DNA of 64,000 bases from CAYYUA01 sp964542585 (GTDB lineage Bacteria > Bacteroidota > Bacteroidia > CAILMK01 > CAYYUA01). This document shows positions 17,867 through 27,024 of this stretch, in pieces (the stretch's first letter is position 1; every line of letters starts with the position of its first letter). The stretch spans positions 8,724 through 72,723 of the forward strand of contig CAZIUI010000013.1 of assembly GCA_964542585.1 (NCBI GenBank), given 5' to 3'. Both the position numbers and the translations under genes were made by a program. Under the pieces are notes generated by a model, which saw only the letters and a program-made list of their open reading frames with translations, had not been told where the DNA came from and made no database searches.

Positions 17867-17876
17867 ATAAAATGCT
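17858..17876. terminator. Weak hairpin between convergent sbcC and metG
   Basis: A 7-bp perfect stem, AGCATTT at 17858-17864 and AAATGCT at 17870-17876, overlaps both stop codons. It lacks a strong T tract, so it may only slow or partly terminate transcription. Confidence 0.3.
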
Positions 17877-19950
17877 AGCGGATTTTTGCTCCCAGGGGCA
17901 TTCTTTCATCTGGTCTTAAAAATGAAAGGTTACCATCATCGTCCTCAGCCATTAGCAACATGCCCTGCGATACAACACCTTTCATTTTTTTAGGAGCTAA
18001 ATTTATCAACATGGCTACTTTTTGCCCTTTTAGCTTCTCCGGATCAAAGTGCTTGGCCAGTCCAGCCACCACGGTTCTTTCCTCACTGCCGGTATCAACG
18101 GTGAGCTTCAATAGTTTATCAGTCTTAGGAACGGATTCGGCCTCCTTGACCTGGACAATTCTCACATCAAGCTTGGTAAAGTCTTCAATATCGATTTCCG
18201 GCTTCTCAGTTTGGTCTTTGGTTTCTTCTGCCACGGCTCCAGACTTTTGGTGCAATTTGTCCTGTTGTTGCTGAATCTGATCATCGGATATTTTTTCGAA
18301 AAGCAATTCCGGCTTATTGAGCTCATGGCCATTCTGTATTAGATCCAATTGCCCCGTTTTGTCCCAATCCAAAAAGTGAATGTTCATCATTTGCCGGGTT
18401 CGGTGCATGGCATCGGGTAAAAAAGGCGCTGCCAGGGTCGTCAAATTGGCCACGATCTGCACGCCATAGTTAAGAATGGTTTGCGTCCTGGCGATATAGC
18501 CGGCTTTCCAGAGTTTCCAGGGCTCAGTTTCCGTCAGGTACCTATTACCTATACGGGCTAAGCGCATCATTTCGTTAAGGGCTTCCCGCTGCCGGTAGTT
18601 TTCCAGGGCGTTACCGACAGTTTCCGGAAAGTGTGCAATTTGGGCTTGAATCTCTTTTTCAGCATCGCTTTCGTCATCAACCTCCGGCACCTTACCGTCA
18701 AAGTACTTATGGGTTAGCACTACGATCCTGTTAATAAAGTTACCTAGAATGGCTACTAGCTCATTGTTGTGTTTCGCCTGAAAATCCGCCCAAGTAAAAT
18801 CATTATCCTTTGTCTCGGGAGCATTAGCGGTTAGCACATAGCGCAGGGTATCCTGCTTACCAGGCCAATCTTCCAGGTATTCATTGAGCCAAACCGCCCA
18901 ATTGCGACTTGTTGAAAGCTTACTTCCCTCCAGGTTAAGAAATTCATTGGCAGGCACATTATCAGGTACGATGTACTGATCATGGCTGTGCAACATGGCT
19001 GGAAATATGATACAGTGGAATACGATGTTATCTTTTCCTATGAAGTGCACCAAATGGGTATCCTCATCACTCCAGTACTTCTGCCAGTCGGCTTCCTGGT
19101 AATTTTGTGGATCCTCGGCTGCCTTATGTTGGAATAAAGCTTTGGTAGCTGATATGTAGCCTATGGGCGCATCAAACCAGACATAAAGCACTTTTTCATT
19201 AGCCGCTTCTAAAGGTACCGGGACGCCCCACTCCAGGTCCCTGGTAATGGCTCTTGGTTTGAGGCCCTGATCCAGCCAGGATTTGCACTGACCGTAAACG
19301 TTGGATTTCCAATCCGCTTTGTGGTCCTCAAGGATCCATTTCCGTAGCCACGGTTCATACTGGTCGAGGGGGAGGTACCAATGCGTAGTCTCGCGCAGCT
19401 CGGGGTCATTACCGCTTAAGGTGGATTTTGGGTTGATCAACTCTTTAGGGCTTAAGCTACTGCCGCAGCGTTCACACTGATCGCCATAGGCTTCTTCAAA
19501 TCCGCATTTGGGGCATGTACCCATGATGTATCGATCAGCGAGAAATTGGCCAGCCTGAGAATCATAGTAGTGTTCGCTGGTTTCCTCAAAGAAAATCCCC
19601 TTCTCATACAAGTGGTTAAAAAATTCCTGCGCAGTCTCATGATGGAGGTCTGCACTTGTCCGGTGGAAAATATCAAAGGATATCCCAAAGCCCTCAAAAC
19701 TTTGTTTATTCACTTCATAATATTTGTCTACTACTGTTTGGGGATGTACACCTTCCTTCCTGGCTTGTAGGGTGATCGGAACCCCATGCTCATCAGCTCC
19801 GCAAATAAAGAAAACCTCTTCACCTTTTGCGCGGAGGTATCGCGCATACACGTCTGCAGGTAAGTAAGCTCCCGCTAATTGACCTATATGAATGGGGCCA
19901 TTACCATAGGGAAGGGCGGCTGTTATAAGGTGCCGCGGATATTGGGTCAT
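17875..19950 (-). CDS. metG: Methionyl-tRNA synthetase
   Basis: About 691 residues from the ATG at 19950; the longer frame upstream adds a non-conserved leader that runs into the divergent gene. The HIGH-type block PYGNGPIHIGQLAG is at the N-terminus. A zinc knuckle with two CxxC pairs (CPKC, CERC) lies near residue 150, and the KMSKS equivalent is KLSTS. The C-terminus carries a fused OB-fold tRNA-binding domain (LDVRIVQVKEAESVPKTDKL) joined by a charged linker. It charges tRNA-Met in the cytosol and is essential. Confidence 0.97.
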   Translation of the reverse strand: MTQYPRHLITAALPYGNGPIHIGQLAGAYLPADVYARYLRAKGEEVFFICGADEHGVPITLQARKEGVHPQTVVDKYYEVNKQSFEGFGISFDIFHRTSADLHHETAQEFFNHLYEKGIFFEETSEHYYDSQAGQFLADRYIMGTCPKCGFEEAYGDQCERCGSSLSPKELINPKSTLSGNDPELRETTHWYLPLDQYEPWLRKWILEDHKADWKSNVYGQCKSWLDQGLKPRAITRDLEWGVPVPLEAANEKVLYVWFDAPIGYISATKALFQHKAAEDPQNYQEADWQKYWSDEDTHLVHFIGKDNIVFHCIIFPAMLHSHDQYIVPDNVPANEFLNLEGSKLSTSRNWAVWLNEYLEDWPGKQDTLRYVLTANAPETKDNDFTWADFQAKHNNELVAILGNFINRIVVLTHKYFDGKVPEVDDESDAEKEIQAQIAHFPETVGNALENYRQREALNEMMRLARIGNRYLTETEPWKLWKAGYIARTQTILNYGVQIVANLTTLAAPFLPDAMHRTRQMMNIHFLDWDKTGQLDLIQNGHELNKPELLFEKISDDQIQQQQDKLHQKSGAVAEETKDQTEKPEIDIEDFTKLDVRIVQVKEAESVPKTDKLLKLTVDTGSEERTVVAGLAKHFDPEKLKGQKVAMLINLAPKKMKGVVSQGMLLMAEDDDGNLSFLRPDERMPLGAKIR

Positions 19951-19969
19951 ACTTTGTAGCTTTATCCTT

Positions 19970-20899
19970 TTGGAAAATTTCAAAGTTAACAGTTCGGTGC
20001 CCCCTTTTTTAAAAACTGGAAACACTATTGGTATTGTAAGCACGGCAAGAAAAGTAGAGCTTGATGCCGTTAAACCAGTTCAATCCAAGCTGGAAGCCCT
20101 AGGTTACAACGTTACGCTTGGCCGCACCATTGGGGCTAGTTGGCATCAATTTGCCGGATGCGATCAAACCCGAGCTGATGACCTACAGGCCATGCTGGAC
20201 TCACCTCAGGTCCATGCCATTTTATTCGCTAAAGGTGGTTATGGAACTATCCGTATAATGGATAAGCTAAACTGGACTAAATTCAAAAAACAGCCTAAGT
20301 GGCTGGCAGGTTTTAGCGATGTAACGGTTCTCCACGCTTACTTGAACGGGCGCTTAGGCATTCCCAGTATTCATGGGCCACTGCCCCAATTGCCCGATCA
20401 TGAACCTGAAAGGTGGCAGGTCCTTAAAACGCTTTTTTCCGCCTTAGAGGGCACCCTGCAAAAAGTTAGCAGTTCAGCACATCCGTACAATAAACCAGGT
20501 GTGGGAGAAGGGGTGGTAATTGGCGGCAATCTTAGCATACTTTACAGTTTGTTGGGTAGCTCCGAATCCTTTGATCCCACTGGAAAAATCTTGCTCCTGG
20601 AAGAGGTGGATGAATACTTATACCATTTAGACCGGATGCTATGGAGCTTGCTTAGAGCTGGAAAATTTGAGGGGCTAGCTGGCATTGTCATAGGAGGAAT
20701 GACCGCCATGAAAGACAATGACGTTCCTTTTGGAGACTCAGCTGAAGGCCTTCTTAAAAGTCACTTTCAAAACTTTTCCGGGCCAATAGCATTTGGCTTT
20801 CCGGTTGGGCATATCCCTTTTAACCATGCTTGCTATTTAGGTGTTAAAGCTAAACTTACCGTAAAAGATGATGGAGCCGCACTGGCTTATGATCATTGA
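19970..20899 (+). CDS. LD-carboxypeptidase (peptidase family S66)
   Basis: About 309 residues from a TTG at 19970; a GTG at 19997 giving MPPFLKTG is an equally plausible start. S66 enzymes remove the terminal D-alanine from tetrapeptides in peptidoglycan recycling. The serine nucleophile lies in GFSDVTVLHA, preceded by FAKGGYGT, and the C-terminal part keeps the VGHIPFNHACYLGVKA block with the catalytic histidine. No signal peptide is visible, which fits a cytosolic recycling role. The gene is divergent from metG with under 50 bp between starts. Confidence 0.92.
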   Translation: MENFKVNSSVPPFLKTGNTIGIVSTARKVELDAVKPVQSKLEALGYNVTLGRTIGASWHQFAGCDQTRADDLQAMLDSPQVHAILFAKGGYGTIRIMDKLNWTKFKKQPKWLAGFSDVTVLHAYLNGRLGIPSIHGPLPQLPDHEPERWQVLKTLFSALEGTLQKVSSSAHPYNKPGVGEGVVIGGNLSILYSLLGSSESFDPTGKILLLEEVDEYLYHLDRMLWSLLRAGKFEGLAGIVIGGMTAMKDNDVPFGDSAEGLLKSHFQNFSGPIAFGFPVGHIPFNHACYLGVKAKLTVKDDGAALAYDH

Positions 20900-21044
20900 C
20901 AGGGTGGTAAAAACCGAAAATTATGAGGATTTTTGGGGTTAAATGTCCGGTTTTGGCAGTTATAAGTGCTGGCTGTGAGCCTCTAGAAGTTTATAAATTT
21001 AAAGCGATAGCGGCTCATTGGGTTTTTATAAAAACACCGTCTTT

Positions 21045-21854
21045 TTAAAGCTCCTTCCTTTCAGTCTCCATAAGGTATTGCTTAATTTGCCGGGAGGCCT
21101 CCTGATATCCAATATCAAATATCTCTTGGGCATTGGCCAGGCTTAAAATGTTGAAGCGGTCCAAACCTTTGGGTTCAATAAGGAGGTCAAATTTGTCGTA
21201 CTTATCCCTAATATTCGCCACCACACTTAGCTGAAAGGTCCGCTCAGCCACTTCTACCATATTCCCAATATTCGGATTTCTTGCTAGTGGGGTGACGTGC
21301 ACACCCATAATTAAATTACAATATTCATTAGCAGGCTCGTACGGCAAGTTGTCCACAAGGCCGCCATCAACGTAAAGATCAGTGCCTATTTTGACAGGGC
21401 TAAACAGCACAGGTATAGAAGATGAGGCTAGGGTTGGCTTCACTAAATCTCCCTCTTTAAAAAAAGCAGTTGATCCTTCATTAAAGTTGGTAGCCATGAC
21501 CACAAGCTGCTTTTTCAAATCTTCAAAACGCGTCACAGAAAGGTTTTCATTCAAAAGTTTTGTGAAACCACTCAACTTAAGCATACCTGTAATGGGAAAC
21601 GAAAGCCTGACGAACTTGAAGAAATGTTGATTCTGGAAAAGTTCAAAAATGTCATCGGGTTTCCAACCATCCGCGTAGAAAGCTCCAACGATAGCCCCTG
21701 AACTTACCCCACAAATAAAATTTGGTTCAAGGTCGAACTCCTCAAGGGCTTTGAGTACACCTAAATGAGCAACACCTCGGGATCCGCCTCCTGATAAGAC
21801 CACACCTCTTTCGGCGGGAACGGGCTGTGTTGGTTTTTGATTTATTGTACTCAT
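21045..21854 (-). CDS. Patatin-like phospholipase
   Basis: About 269 residues from the ATG at 21854 (a GTG at 21866 is possible). The oxyanion loop GGGSRG, the nucleophile motif GVSSG and the DGG dyad motif (VDGGLVDNLP) are all present, giving a complete Ser-Asp catalytic dyad. There is no signal peptide. Family members hydrolyse acyl groups of lipids; this short, single-domain form resembles the RssA-like group. It is a single gene, convergent with the LD-carboxypeptidase. Confidence 0.92.
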   Translation of the reverse strand: MSTINQKPTQPVPAERGVVLSGGGSRGVAHLGVLKALEEFDLEPNFICGVSSGAIVGAFYADGWKPDDIFELFQNQHFFKFVRLSFPITGMLKLSGFTKLLNENLSVTRFEDLKKQLVVMATNFNEGSTAFFKEGDLVKPTLASSSIPVLFSPVKIGTDLYVDGGLVDNLPYEPANEYCNLIMGVHVTPLARNPNIGNMVEVAERTFQLSVVANIRDKYDKFDLLIEPKGLDRFNILSLANAQEIFDIGYQEASRQIKQYLMETERKEL

Positions 21855-21954
21855 AGGGGTAAACACTGCATGTAATACCCTGCAAAAATACCAAAACCCT
21901 ATCCCAAAAGCCGGCTTTTAAGCCATAATAATGGCCTAGTGAAAGTGGCTTTTA

Positions 21955-22003
21955 TTTAGCCTAATGAATTCCACGGAAACGGCTTGGAATTCATTAGGCT
22001 AAA
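21955..22003. terminator. 19-bp perfect inverted repeat after infB
   Basis: Arms 21955-21973 and 21985-22003 are perfect complements around an 11-nt loop and contain GAATTC. It lies 22 bp beyond the infB stop. It probably marks the end of the rimP-nusA-infB transcript, although the stem is AT-rich and on the infB strand the following bases are AAATAAAA rather than a T run. Confidence 0.5.
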
Positions 22004-22025
22004 ATTTTTCGGATTTAATGGTGAA

Positions 22026-25000
22026 TTAATTCAAGGAGCGTTTTACTTCTACCTCTTCATAAACTTCAAGGTAGTCACCTTCAACGATATCATTGAAATT
22101 TTTGATATTCAGGCCGCACTCATAGCCTGAGGCAACCTCTTTCACATCATCCTTGTAGCGTTTTAAGGTATCAATTTCTCCCGTGTGTATAACCACACCA
22201 TCTCGGATAACCCGAACCTTGGCGTTACGGGTAATTTTTCCGCTGGTAACCTTACAACCGGCTACTGTCCCTACCTTGGAGACCTTGAAGACCTGCCTAA
22301 CATCTACGTTGCCCACGATATTTTCTTCCACACTAGGCGTGAGCATACCTTCCATAGCAGATTTGACCTCTTGTACCGCATCGTAAATAACTGAGTACAT
22401 CCGCAGATCTATCTGCTCTTGTTCAGCTAGCCTTCGAGCATTCGAGGAAGGGCGAACCTGGAAACCCAGGATAATGGCATCGGAGGCTGAAGCCAACAGT
22501 ACATCGGATTCTGAAATCTGGCCAACCCCTTTATGAATAACCCGGACTTGTATCTCTTCTGTGGAAAGCTTTTGCAAGGAGTCCGCAATAGCTTCTACAG
22601 AACCATCCACGTCCCCTTTGATGACAACCTTCAGTTCTTGGAAATTTCCTATGGCTAATCGCCTTCCTAGCTCATCCAGGGTCACGTGCTTAGTAGCTCG
22701 TATTCCTTGCTCCCGTATCAGCTGTTTCCGCTCATTGGCGATCTCCTTGGCAGTTTGTTCATCATTTGTGGCATAAAAACGCTCCCCTGCTTGAGGGGCG
22801 CCATCAAATCCTAATACTTGAACGGGAGTGCCGGGTTTTGCTGCTTCTACACGCTTACCTCTTTCATCCATCATGGCCCTGATCCTGGCCATGTTAGAAC
22901 CTGCCAGTACAGGATCACCAACTCTTAGAGTACCACTTTCAACAAGCAGATTGGTTACATAACCTTTTCCCTTATCCAGCCATGCTTCAACCACAGAGCC
23001 CACAGCTCGCTTCTCAGGATCAGCTTTTAATTCCAATAGATCAGATTCCAGCAGAACTTTTTCCAGTAAGTCATCCACATTTTCACCATGCTTAGCGGAT
23101 ATTTCCTGAGATTGGTACTTACCACCCCACTCCTCAACAAGGATATTCATTTCTGCTAATTGCTGCCTTACCCGGTCAGGACTTGCTCCTTCTTTGTCTA
23201 CCTTATTGATAGCAAATATCATGGGCACTTCCGCAGCCTGAGCGTGGCTGATAGCTTCCTTAGTCTGGGGCTTAATTTCGTCATCTGCTGCTATGATGAT
23301 CACAGCAATATCAGTTGCTTTTGCTCCCCTTGCCCGCATAGCCGTAAAGGCTTCGTGTCCAGGCGTATCAAGGAAAGTAATGTTACGTTCATTCTGAAGG
23401 GTTATTTCATAAGCCCCAATGTGCTGGGTAATTCCGCCGGATTCCCCGGCAATAATCTTTGAGCCTTGGATATAGTCCAACAGCGATGTCTTCCCGTGGT
23501 CTACGTGCCCCATTATACTGACCACTGGCGGCTTTTGGAGGTAATTATCAGGATTATCCTCTTCTTCAAGGGATGGCTCATCCATTTCAGCCTCTGTAAA
23601 CTCAACATCATAGCCGTATTCATCAGTAAGAATGGTAATCGTTTCAGCATCTATCCGCTGATTCATGCTGACCATTACACCGAGATTAAGGCAGGTACCA
23701 ATAAGTTCGGTAACCTGTACGTCCATGAGGTTACCAAGCTCATTAACCGTTATAAACTCCGTAACCTGGAGTTTATTCTTTTCACTCTCAGCGATTTCCT
23801 CTTGTCGTGCTTCTTCTTTCTGCCTTTCCTCATCTCGCTTTTTCTTACGAAACTTGGATCTGCTTCCGCCACTTTTTCCGCCTGATAGCTTATTCAGGGT
23901 TTCTTTTAACTGTTCCTGAACCTGACCACTGTCAATTTCTTCCTTCTCTTTAGTCTTTTTCTTACCCTTCTTTTTGCGTTGCTCTTTCTGTTTTTCGGTA
24001 GATTGACTTTGATCAGCTGATTTTTTGGTATCTTTTTGCTGCTTCTCCTCTCCTTTTTGGGCTGTTTCTTCACCTTTGACCGGTTTCCGCTTGCGGCGCT
24101 TTTTCCGTGTGGTTGAGAGGTCGGAGGTAGACGCTACAGGTTCCTTCTTCTTTGGCTTATTGGATTTAACTTCACTTAAGTCTATCTTACCGACAACTGT
24201 AGGTCCTTTAAGGTCATAATCCTCTTTTTTAGAGAGGGAATCAGATGATTCAGCTTTTTGATCCCCTATTGCTTCTTCTTCGCTTTCCTTAGTTTCAACT
24301 TCGGGGTCTTCATGGGTTACTTCTTCATCACCGGTTTTGGCTTTTTCAGTGGAATGCGATTCCTCTTTTGGTTCCGTTTCCTCTTCCGATGACTCCTCCT
24401 GCGTTTCAGGAGGTGATAACTCCGAGCTCTGATCTTCTGAGCTCTGTAACTCTTCAGTTACTGACTTTTCTTTTTCAGTAGGCCCTTCCGGTGATTTTTC
24501 ATTAGGCTCTTCTGGTGATGAAGTTTCCTCCGCTTGAGGTTCTTCTTTATCTGAGTCCTTTTCTTTTTGTTTAGATGACTTAGTTTGGCTTTTGCTACTT
24601 TTTTGTTTTTTAGACTTTCCTTTAGGTTTAGTTTCCTCAATCTGATCCAGGTCTACCTTACCCAGAAACTTAGGCCCTTTTTGGGTTTCTTTTTCGGTTG
24701 ATTCTTCTTCACTACTTATCTCCTCAGGTTGGGTTTCTTCAGTTGCTGAACGCTCCTCAGATTGCTGTTCCTCATTACCTTGAGAAGAGCTTTCAGGAGT
24801 TTCCTTTTCAGTATCCGTTTCTTCTTCAGGTGTTACTACCTCAGCCTCACTGTCTTGTTGGTCATTGGAGTCATTATCCTCTTCATGGGTTTCAGGGGCT
24901 ATTGTTTCTTCTTCCTTTTCAGTTTTGACAGCCTCTTCATTTGATGAACCAACAGTGGACTGTTGGGATGCTTGGGCTTCTTTTTCTTGTTTCTCAGCCT

Positions 25001-25235
25001 TTTCTTCCTTTTTTTCAGTTCCAGGTAAAACTACTTGCTCCGCTTTTTCCTTTGCTAGCTTATCAGGCTGGAATTTTTCTAAAAGAATCTCATAGGTTTC
25101 GTTAGATAGCCGTGCATTGGGGTTTGAAGAGATCTCTATCCCCTTTTTTTCTAGGTACTCCCGAATGGTCGTAGTGGCCACATTCAGGTCTTTGGCTACC
25201 CGCGATAACCTTTTTGATGTTTTGGTTGCTGTCAT
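22026..25235 (-). CDS. infB: Translation initiation factor IF-2
   Basis: A 1069-residue IF-2 that brings fMet-tRNA to the ribosome with GTP. Residues 1-55 form an IF2-N helical domain (AKDLNVATTTIREYL). About residues 60-490 are a very long Glu/Lys/Ser/Thr-rich, low-complexity region. A second N-type subdomain (VNELGNLMDV) precedes the G domain with G1 GHVDHGKT near residue 570, DTPGHE and NKVD. Domains II-IV follow. Last gene of the leftward rimP-nusA-infB operon, 15 bp after nusA. Confidence 0.97.
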   Translation of the reverse strand: MTATKTSKRLSRVAKDLNVATTTIREYLEKKGIEISSNPNARLSNETYEILLEKFQPDKLAKEKAEQVVLPGTEKKEEKAEKQEKEAQASQQSTVGSSNEEAVKTEKEEETIAPETHEEDNDSNDQQDSEAEVVTPEEETDTEKETPESSSQGNEEQQSEERSATEETQPEEISSEEESTEKETQKGPKFLGKVDLDQIEETKPKGKSKKQKSSKSQTKSSKQKEKDSDKEEPQAEETSSPEEPNEKSPEGPTEKEKSVTEELQSSEDQSSELSPPETQEESSEEETEPKEESHSTEKAKTGDEEVTHEDPEVETKESEEEAIGDQKAESSDSLSKKEDYDLKGPTVVGKIDLSEVKSNKPKKKEPVASTSDLSTTRKKRRKRKPVKGEETAQKGEEKQQKDTKKSADQSQSTEKQKEQRKKKGKKKTKEKEEIDSGQVQEQLKETLNKLSGGKSGGSRSKFRKKKRDEERQKEEARQEEIAESEKNKLQVTEFITVNELGNLMDVQVTELIGTCLNLGVMVSMNQRIDAETITILTDEYGYDVEFTEAEMDEPSLEEEDNPDNYLQKPPVVSIMGHVDHGKTSLLDYIQGSKIIAGESGGITQHIGAYEITLQNERNITFLDTPGHEAFTAMRARGAKATDIAVIIIAADDEIKPQTKEAISHAQAAEVPMIFAINKVDKEGASPDRVRQQLAEMNILVEEWGGKYQSQEISAKHGENVDDLLEKVLLESDLLELKADPEKRAVGSVVEAWLDKGKGYVTNLLVESGTLRVGDPVLAGSNMARIRAMMDERGKRVEAAKPGTPVQVLGFDGAPQAGERFYATNDEQTAKEIANERKQLIREQGIRATKHVTLDELGRRLAIGNFQELKVVIKGDVDGSVEAIADSLQKLSTEEIQVRVIHKGVGQISESDVLLASASDAIILGFQVRPSSNARRLAEQEQIDLRMYSVIYDAVQEVKSAMEGMLTPSVEENIVGNVDVRQVFKVSKVGTVAGCKVTSGKITRNAKVRVIRDGVVIHTGEIDTLKRYKDDVKEVASGYECGLNIKNFNDIVEGDYLEVYEEVEVKRSLN

Positions 25236-25250
25236 ATATCAACTTTCCCC

Positions 25251-26489
25251 TTATTGCTCAAATTCGGCATTCAGGACGGAAACCACTTCTTTTATGGTTT
25301 CCTCTTCTAGTTCAGTGCGTCTAACTAAATCTTCAACTGAAAGTTCCAAGACACCCTTGGCTGTATCGCAGCCAATTTCTTTAAGTGCATCCAGAATCCA
25401 ACCTTCTAATTCATCACTGAATTCATCTAGATCAATATCATATTCATCAGTATCAGTTTCACGGAAAACATCAATTTCAAAGCCGGTTAGCTTTGCTCCT
25501 AGCTTGATATTTAGACCGCCTTTGCCAATAGCTTGTGAAACACTATCTGATTTTAAATAGACGTCTGCTTTATTGTTTTCTTCATCTAAATCCACGGTGC
25601 TAACCTTTGCAGGGCTTAATGCTCTGCTTATGTACAACCTTGTATTGGTTGTATAATTAATAACATCAATGTTTTCATTTCTTAGTTCCCGTACAATCCC
25701 GTGAATTCTAGAGCCTTTCATACCAACACATGCCCCAACAGGATCAATACGGTCATCATAGGACTCAACAGCTACCTTGGCCCGCTCTCCGGGTTCACGA
25801 ACAATTTTATGAATCGTGATCAGCCCATCTGCGATTTCGGGCACTTCAAGCTCAAATAAGCGTTCAAGGAACTCGGGAGCTGTCCTTGAAAGAAGAATTA
25901 ATGGGGCTGAATTACGAGTATCAACGCTTTTTACTACTGACCTAAGCGTGTCTCCTTTTTTGAAGAAATCCCTAGGGATCATTTCCTCTTTTGGTAGGAT
26001 GAGCTCATTGCCTTCATCGTCAAGTACCAATAACTCCTTACGCCAAACTTGGTAAACTTCCCCGGATACAATTTCTCCAATTCTATCTTTATAAAGGTTG
26101 TAAACTTCTTCTTTTTGTAATTCCAGGATCTTGTTGATAAGATTCTGGCGAGCGGCCATTATGGCACGCCTACCAAATGATTCTAGTTTTACTTCCTCTG
26201 ATAGCTCTTCGCCGACTTCAAAATCGGGTTCGGTTTCTAAGGCTTGTGAAAGTTCAACCTCAGAAGTGGTATCCGTGACCTTACCATCCTCTACGATATC
26301 CCGATTCTGCCATATCTCAATATCTCCCTTTTCCACATTGATGATAATATCGAAATTCTCATCTGTACCGTATTTCTTCCGCAACATGTTTCGGAAGACT
26401 TCTTCAAGAACCCGCATCATTGTAGCGCGGTCAACATTCTTAAACTCCCTAAAATCTGCGAAAGATTCCTTTAACTCATCAACATTCAT
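25251..26489 (-). CDS. nusA: Transcription termination/antitermination protein NusA
   Basis: A 412-residue NusA with the N-terminal RNA-polymerase-binding domain, an S1 domain (GEIVSGEVYQV), and two KH domains recognised by GMKGSRIHGIV and AIGKGGLNIKLGAKL. A short acidic C-terminal extension follows (about residues 345-412). It controls pausing and termination, and lies between rimP and infB as in most bacteria, 13 bp from rimP. The translated order and spacing show a single operon. Confidence 0.97.
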   Translation of the reverse strand: MNVDELKESFADFREFKNVDRATMMRVLEEVFRNMLRKKYGTDENFDIIINVEKGDIEIWQNRDIVEDGKVTDTTSEVELSQALETEPDFEVGEELSEEVKLESFGRRAIMAARQNLINKILELQKEEVYNLYKDRIGEIVSGEVYQVWRKELLVLDDEGNELILPKEEMIPRDFFKKGDTLRSVVKSVDTRNSAPLILLSRTAPEFLERLFELEVPEIADGLITIHKIVREPGERAKVAVESYDDRIDPVGACVGMKGSRIHGIVRELRNENIDVINYTTNTRLYISRALSPAKVSTVDLDEENNKADVYLKSDSVSQAIGKGGLNIKLGAKLTGFEIDVFRETDTDEYDIDLDEFSDELEGWILDALKEIGCDTAKGVLELSVEDLVRRTELEEETIKEVVSVLNAEFEQ

Positions 26490-26502
26490 CGTTTAAAGAC
26501 TT

Positions 26503-26922
26503 TTAGATTTCTACTATGGCTTCCCGGATGTCTTTCATTTTAATAGCCATAGTTTCCTTTTTAGGGTTTTTAATTGCTAGATGATCGTTTCCCACAAGTA
26601 CCAATTGACCTTGGTAATAATTTTCACTAGTTGATACTTGAATATTTTGATTTACGTTTTTTTTGAATTGGCGGCGGTTTACTAGTGGTGAACCAATACC
26701 CGCTGAACTTACATCTAATGTATACTGACCAGGAGTAGTGGACTCTTCATCTAAAATTTTTTCTAGCTCTTTGCTAATTTTTCCACAAGTTTCAACAGAA
26801 ACACCCGCATCCCCATCAAGATAAACACTTAAATGATTTTTTGATTCATTCATGCTGATGTCCACAACAAATAAATAAACAGGTAATCGCCCTTCTAAGT
26901 ATTCTTCCACAGTTTTTTTCAT
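26503..26922 (-). CDS. rimP: Ribosome maturation factor RimP
   Basis: About 139 residues from the ATG at 26922; the longer frame would start inside a hairpin. RimP assists maturation of the 30S subunit. The block YTLDVSSAGIGSPLVNRRQF is the conserved centre of the family. It is the first gene of the nusA-infB operon. A hairpin followed by a U tract sits directly before its start codon (see 26937-26965), so its expression may be attenuated. Confidence 0.93.
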   Translation of the reverse strand: MKKTVEEYLEGRLPVYLFVVDISMNESKNHLSVYLDGDAGVSVETCGKISKELEKILDEESTTPGQYTLDVSSAGIGSPLVNRRQFKKNVNQNIQVSTSENYYQGQLVLVGNDHLAIKNPKKETMAIKMKDIREAIVEI

Positions 26923-26936
26923 AGATGTGTACAACC

Positions 26937-26965
26937 AAAAAAAGGGGACAATTCGGTCCCCTTTT
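26937..26965 (-). terminator. Terminator-like hairpin with U7 tract just before rimP
   Basis: A 10-bp perfect stem (26940-26949 with 26956-26965, loop AATTCG on the plus strand) with a GGGGAC/GTCCCC core. On the minus strand it is followed by seven T, of which four are in the stem, and ends about 14 nt before the rimP ATG. It has the form of an intrinsic terminator for leftward transcription and could be the end of the upstream transcript or an attenuator in the rimP leader. Confidence 0.7.
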
Positions 26966-27024
26966 ATTACCACAAAAATAAAAATAAATCAGGCAATTTT
27001 CAACTAGAATACTAGCATGAAGGG

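Noticed and set aside
21022..21035. 14-bp palindrome GTTTTTATAAAAAC after the LD-carboxypeptidase gene as a terminator
   Set aside because: It has no loop and no following T tract on either strand. It is an AT-rich palindrome that is likely accidental.
24458..24640. Small basic open frame antisense or shifted within infB
   Set aside because: It is a shadow of the Lys/Glu-rich infB segment; composition alone explains it.
22026..25235. Repeated EEE-type codons in infB as a CRISPR or tandem DNA repeat
   Set aside because: The repeats are irregular and coding, with no constant spacer length. They reflect a low-complexity protein segment.
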